Assembly (NCBI RefSeq): GCF_014205055.1
Contig: NZ_JACHMS010000001.1
Coordinates: 5,828,001-5,892,000 of the forward strand
Direction of reading: 5' to 3'
From: Streptomyces luteogriseus
Lineage (GTDB): Bacteria > Actinomycetota > Actinomycetes > Streptomycetales > Streptomycetaceae
DNA length: 64,000 nucleotides
Shown one piece after another: positions 60,536 through 64,000 of this stretch; the stretch's first letter is position 1; every line of letters starts with the position of its first letter. The notes below the pieces were generated by a model. That model saw only the letters and a program-made list of their open reading frames with translations, did not search any database and was not told the origin of the DNA. The position numbers and the translations under genes were made by a program.

Positions 60536-62164
60536 CTAGGCCCACTTGGCCTGGAGGAGGTTGATGCCCGGGTACGGCTGTGCCCTTATCCCGCTGAGCC
60601 GCGCCGGGTTCCAGGCGGTCATCAGCTCGTTGTGGACGACCGGGTAGAGCACGGCCTGTTCGGCGACGACGTCGAGGTAGTCCTGGACGATCGCCCTCTT
60701 CCTCGCCGGGTCGGGCTCCCGGGTGGCCCGGTCCATGTCCTTGAAGAGCTGCTTGGCGACCGGGTCGGCCGCCCAGCGGGTGTACTGCATCCAGAGGTTC
60801 TCGGGCCCGTAGTTGTAGTGCATGATCAGGTCGGCGTCGAGGCCGAACTGGTTGGGGTTCGAGGCGGCGGCGACGACCTGGTAGTCCTGCTTCTGGTCCA
60901 GCTTCGTGAACACGGCCGTGGTCTCCTGGGGCGACAGGGTCGTCTTCACCCCGATCGCGTCCCAGGACGCCTTGACGGTGGGCAGGCAGTCGACGATCCA
61001 GCTGACGTTCACGGCCAAAATCTCGATGCTCAGTCCCTCGACCCCGGCCTCCTTCAGCAGCGCCTTGGCCTTGTCCGGGTCGTGGTCGTAGACGGTCTTC
61101 GCCCGGCGGTAGGACGGGTTGGCCTCGTCGAGGAAGGAACTGGACGGCTTGCCGTGGCCCTTGAGCGCGACCTCCACCATCTTCTCGCTGTCGATGGCGT
61201 AGTGCAGGGCCTGGCGCACCCGCACGTCGTCGAACGGCTTGCGCTCGGTGTTGAACATCAGGAACAGGTTGTTCATCCCGGCCCCGCCGGCGACCGTCAT
61301 CCCGCCGCTCTCCAACTGCCCGATGTTGGCGTACGGGATGTTGTCCGCGATCTGCGCGCCCGCGCTCGATCCCGAGATCTTCGCGACACGGGGCGCGGCG
61401 TCCACGATCGTCAGCCAGTTCATCTTCCGGAAGGCCGGCTTGCGGGGGCCGTTGTAGCCGTCGAACGCCTCGAAGGTCGTGTTCGACTTCGGATGGTGCG
61501 CGGTCTGCCGGTACGGCCCCGAGCCGATCGCCTTGCCCTTGATGGCCTCGTCCCAGGCGCCCGGCCGGGAGAACACGTGCTTAGGCATGATCTTCGCGAG
61601 GGTCAGCCGCGAGAGCCCGTCCGGGAACGGGAACTTCAGCACCAGCTCCACGTTCCGCGCGTCGATCTTCCGGACCTCCTTCAGCCAGCTCGCGAAGAAG
61701 CCCTTGGCGAGGGTCTGGGTGTCCGGGTCGAGGATCCGCTGGAAGACGAACACCACGTCGTCGGCGGTGACGGGTCTGCCGTCGTGGAACGTCGCACCCG
61801 CCCGCAGCGCGAACCTCCACGACGTGCCGTCCGGGTCCTTCGGCACCTCGGTCGCCAAGGCCGCGTACGGCTCACGGGAGATCGGATCCGTGTCCAGCAG
61901 GCCCTCGTAGATGTGGTGGTTGGCGGCCATGCAGAACGCGGACGCCGTCTGGGTGGGGTCCCAGCTGCCGTCGTTGCCGTAGCCGATCACCGCGGTGAGG
62001 GTCCGGTCCCGGCCGGTCCCCGTACCGGTGTCGTTGGTGGACTCCGGCCCGGACGAACAGGCCGACAGCGACGCGGAGACGACGGCGGCCGCGCCGAGGG
62101 CGCCGCTGTACTTCAGGAACGACCGGCGGTGCGGCGCCGGCACGTCGGGGGTCTCGTCGCGCAC
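60536..62164 (-). CDS. ABC solute-binding lipoprotein (Dpp/Opp type), Tat-like signal
   Basis: A 542-residue SBP_bac_5 protein. GTG 62164 follows GGAGG. The N-terminus has RRSFLKYSG (twin-arginine motif), then a hydrophobic stretch and the lipobox SLSAC, so it is probably a Tat-exported lipoprotein. The mature part has the family signatures FALRAGATFHDGRPVTADDVVF and RVRQALHYAID. Dpp/Opp binding proteins carry peptides, but members also bind nickel, sugars or opines; the lyase at the end of the operon argues for a non-peptide ligand. Confidence 0.9.
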   Translation of the reverse strand: MRDETPDVPAPHRRSFLKYSGALGAAAVVSASLSACSSGPESTNDTGTGTGRDRTLTAVIGYGNDGSWDPTQTASAFCMAANHHIYEGLLDTDPISREPYAALATEVPKDPDGTSWRFALRAGATFHDGRPVTADDVVFVFQRILDPDTQTLAKGFFASWLKEVRKIDARNVELVLKFPFPDGLSRLTLAKIMPKHVFSRPGAWDEAIKGKAIGSGPYRQTAHHPKSNTTFEAFDGYNGPRKPAFRKMNWLTIVDAAPRVAKISGSSAGAQIADNIPYANIGQLESGGMTVAGGAGMNNLFLMFNTERKPFDDVRVRQALHYAIDSEKMVEVALKGHGKPSSSFLDEANPSYRRAKTVYDHDPDKAKALLKEAGVEGLSIEILAVNVSWIVDCLPTVKASWDAIGVKTTLSPQETTAVFTKLDQKQDYQVVAAASNPNQFGLDADLIMHYNYGPENLWMQYTRWAADPVAKQLFKDMDRATREPDPARKRAIVQDYLDVVAEQAVLYPVVHNELMTAWNPARLSGIRAQPYPGINLLQAKWA

Positions 62165-62418
62165 GGGTCCTCCAGCGAGGTCTGGGGGGGAGGGGAGGGA
62201 CTGGCAGAGGAGATACGACGTCCTACGTCCTGCGGTCAGCGCGACCATAGGAGGGGGTCTGGGGGCGGTCAAGGGATCGCACACGAATGGCGTATCTGTC
62301 AGAGGTCGGGCCAATGGCGCTTCTGGCGAACCTGGTTGACGGCTCGCCAGGGCAGGCCCGGCACCGGGTACCGCAAGAGGCGGGACGTGGGATGTCCGGG
62401 GTGCGTACGATGCGGCGC

Positions 62419-63035
62419 ATGTCCGAGGAGCCCAGGACCAGCCGGATACAGCGCCAGGTCGTCCAGCTCATCCTCGACCGCAGACTCACCGCCGGCGCAC
62501 CGCTGCCCACCGAGGCCGCACTGATGGAGGACCTCGGCGTCAGCCGCAACTCCGTCCGTGAGGCGCTCGAAGCCCTCCAGGCCCTCGACATCGTCGAGGT
62601 CAGACACGGCTGCGGCACCTATGTCGGCCGGCCTCCCTCACTCCGCTCGTCGACGGCCTGACCTTCCGCGCCCCGGCCCGCCACGACGACGACACCGCGG
62701 CCCTGGCCGAGATCCTCCAAGTGCGAGAGGGGCTGGAGGAGGGCCTGATCCGCCGGGTCGCCGCGACCGCCACCGAGGCGGAACTGGACCGGCTGGAGGA
62801 CGTGGTGGCCCGCATGGAGTCCGCCCGCGGCACGGGCCGCTCCTCGCCCGAGCTCGACCGCGAGTTCCACGAGGTGCTGTACGCATCCCTGGGCCACGAT
62901 CTCGTCCCGCAGCTCCTCGCCACGTTCTGGACGGTCCTCCGCCGGGTGTCCGGGGCCCGCGGCCACTTGCGGGTCGGGCGGGAGCCGGGGGGGTGGGGCG
63001 AATCCGTCACCGGGAGGGGCGAGGGCGGAGCATGA
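62419..63035 (+). pseudogene. GntR/FadR-family regulator, frameshifted and shortened
   Basis: The GntR winged helix is intact (ATG 62419; RIQRQVVQLILDRRLTAGAPL and SRNSVREALEALQALDIVEV). The frame then ends TYVGRPPSLRSSTA. The following FCD ligand domain continues in another frame, in LAEILQVREGLEEGLIRRV, with the switch near 62625-62640; a single-base loss would explain it. The FCD is also cut short before its later helices. It is divergent from the ABC operon, so it likely was its repressor. Confidence 0.8.
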
Positions 63036-63042
63036 TGAGGGC

Positions 63043-63480
63043 GTGAGCGAGCTGTGGAGCGAGAGCGACATCGGCGTCCTGCGCCTGCCGTCCGGCCGAC
63101 TGGTGCGAGGGCGGGGTCTCCGCCACCCGCTGCCCCCCGGCCCGCCCCTGCCGGCCTACGCCCTCTACCTCCTCGGCAAGCAACCCCCCGACGTCCCCTG
63201 GAACTCCGCCTGGATCCGCTGGCCCGACTTCCGCCTCCCGGCGGACCGGACGGCCGCCCGTGACCTGCTGACCGGGGCGTGGGAACGGGCCGCCCGGGAG
63301 CGGGTGGAGGTCGCCTGCGGCGGAGGACGCGGCCGCACGGGCACGGCGCTGGCCTGCCTGGCGGTGCTGGACGGGGTGCCGGCGCAGGAGGCGGTGGCGT
63401 ACGTCCGGCGGTACTACGACCGGCGGGCCGTGGAAACACCCTGGCAGCGGCGGTACGTGCGCCGGTTCGGGGAGCGATGA
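63043..63480 (+). CDS. cysteine-based protein phosphatase (PTP/DSP type)
   Basis: A 145-residue protein with the P-loop C92-GGGRG-R98 followed by TG, the CX5R signature, and an aspartate loop WPDFRLPAD (D62), the WPD loop of classical tyrosine phosphatases. It is small, with no signal or membrane segment. The substrate is not known. GTG 63043 begins 7 bp after the broken regulator. Confidence 0.8.
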   Translation: MSELWSESDIGVLRLPSGRLVRGRGLRHPLPPGPPLPAYALYLLGKQPPDVPWNSAWIRWPDFRLPADRTAARDLLTGAWERAARERVEVACGGGRGRTGTALACLAVLDGVPAQEAVAYVRRYYDRRAVETPWQRRYVRRFGER

Positions 63481-63576
63481 GCCTCTCCTTCGGCACGGCG
63501 CCTCATCCCTTGGTCGCACGGCCGTAGACCGACGGCCGACAGCGGGCCCGGTGCCGCGCTCGGCACAGTGGGCCGC

Positions 63577-64000
63577 ATGGCAGAGACCAAGGGAAGCGGG
63601 CAGACGAAGGGGATCAGCCGGGCGCAGTTCCTGGCCGGGGCCGCGGCGGTGGGAGCCGCCGGGGTGGCGGGACCGGCGGGGCAGGCCCGGGCGGCACAGG
63701 CCCGGCACGGACGGGGACTGCGCCGGCGGGGCGTCGTCTACACCGTCGGGGCGGGGGAGACTCCGGGGACCGCGTGGAGTGCCCGGCGGATGCGGCACGA
63801 CATCCGGGCCATCCGGGACGACCTGCACGCCGACACCGTCGACGTCACGGGCGACGGCGTCGAACGCCTCACGACGACCGCCGCCGAGGCGGCGGAGCGA
63901 GGGCTGCACGTCTGGCTGCAGCCGACCCTCGGGGACGCCCCGCAGCGGGACATCCTGGAGCACATCGCCGAGACCGGCCGGTTCGCGGAGCGGCTGCGGA
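63577..64000 (+). CDS. secreted TIM-barrel-like protein, 5' part
   Basis: The gene runs off the window; 141 codons are visible. The N-terminus has ISRAQFLAGAAAVGAAGVAG, like a secretion signal. The mature part has RGVVYTVGAGETPGTAWSA and VERLTTTAAEAAERGLHVWL, which look like the beta-alpha units of a glycosidase-like barrel. From memory, Streptomyces homologues are often labelled abortive-infection protein, which I regard as unreliable. The function is not assignable. Confidence 0.65.
   Translation, partial: MAETKGSGQTKGISRAQFLAGAAAVGAAGVAGPAGQARAAQARHGRGLRRRGVVYTVGAGETPGTAWSARRMRHDIRAIRDDLHADTVDVTGDGVERLTTTAAEAAERGLHVWLQPTLGDAPQRDILEHIAETGRFAERLR

Overview
The window is a GC-rich actinobacterial chromosome segment, almost certainly Streptomyces. 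The evidence is the strong G/C bias at third codon positions, many GTG/TTG starts, dense ATGA/GTGA gene overlaps, a CIRCE-controlled hrcA-dnaJ pair, a GlnR-type box and a leuA leader peptide. There are also short GC-rich interspersed repeats that I recognise, from memory rather than a search, as Streptomyces intergenic repeats. Most of the window is conserved core chromosome; no phage, integrase, transposase, CRISPR array, rRNA or tRNA gene was seen.

Layout, left to right. 1-8.3 kb: the 3' part of comEC, an arylamine N-acetyltransferase, a YceI-type protein, holA, a VOC protein and an NTF2-like protein, then divergent rpsT and lepA. 8.4-17.5 kb: a long-chain acyl-CoA ligase behind a repeated operator-like motif. 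Next comes a signalling cluster: a response regulator coupled to a giant soluble hybrid histidine kinase with about eight tandem HAMP-pair units, and a divergent multidomain SpoIIE-type phosphatase. 17.5-25.3 kb: hemW, a DUF3097 protein, a metallo-hydrolase, hrcA, dnaJ, nitronate monooxygenase, rsmE and a VOC protein. 25.4-31.6 kb: a putative lipoprotein, a tricorn-type protease, a HIT protein, RNase Z and a type 2 adenine/adenosine deaminase. 31.6-37.5 kb: an MFS exporter, then an IclR regulator divergent from a D-glucarate catabolic pair (kdgD-gudD), and a PfkB kinase. 37.6-44.9 kb: phoH-ybeY-CNNM/CBS-yjbR-degenerate cytidine deaminase, a secreted protein, amtB-glnB behind a GlnR-like box, and era. 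44.9-50.5 kb: an RsbW-like ATPase, a methyltransferase remnant, a GH1 glucosidase, an M4 protease with its emfourin-type inhibitor, and leuA with a leader peptide. 50.7-55.6 kb: a TerB-like protein, an MMPL exporter and a NarL-type two-component pair. 55.6-62.2 kb: a peptide-type ABC importer operon (SBP, permease, fused permease-ATPase, ATPase) ending in a DapA/NanA-type lyase. 62.4-64 kb: a broken GntR/FCD regulator, a Cys-phosphatase and the start of a secreted TIM-barrel-like protein.

Several observations are not explained by gene content. The 3' ends of two core genes, dnaJ and era, are each duplicated just downstream of themselves. In the era case the interval ends in a short interspersed-repeat element. 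A third duplication, 26 bp long, at an ABC-gene junction creates a 9-codon minicistron held between two ATGA overlaps. A GC-rich palindromic repeat sits in frame inside the ATPase domain of the giant histidine kinase. Together they suggest ongoing activity of small palindromic repeats and short-range duplication. Gene functions are assigned from motifs and family knowledge; no database search was run.
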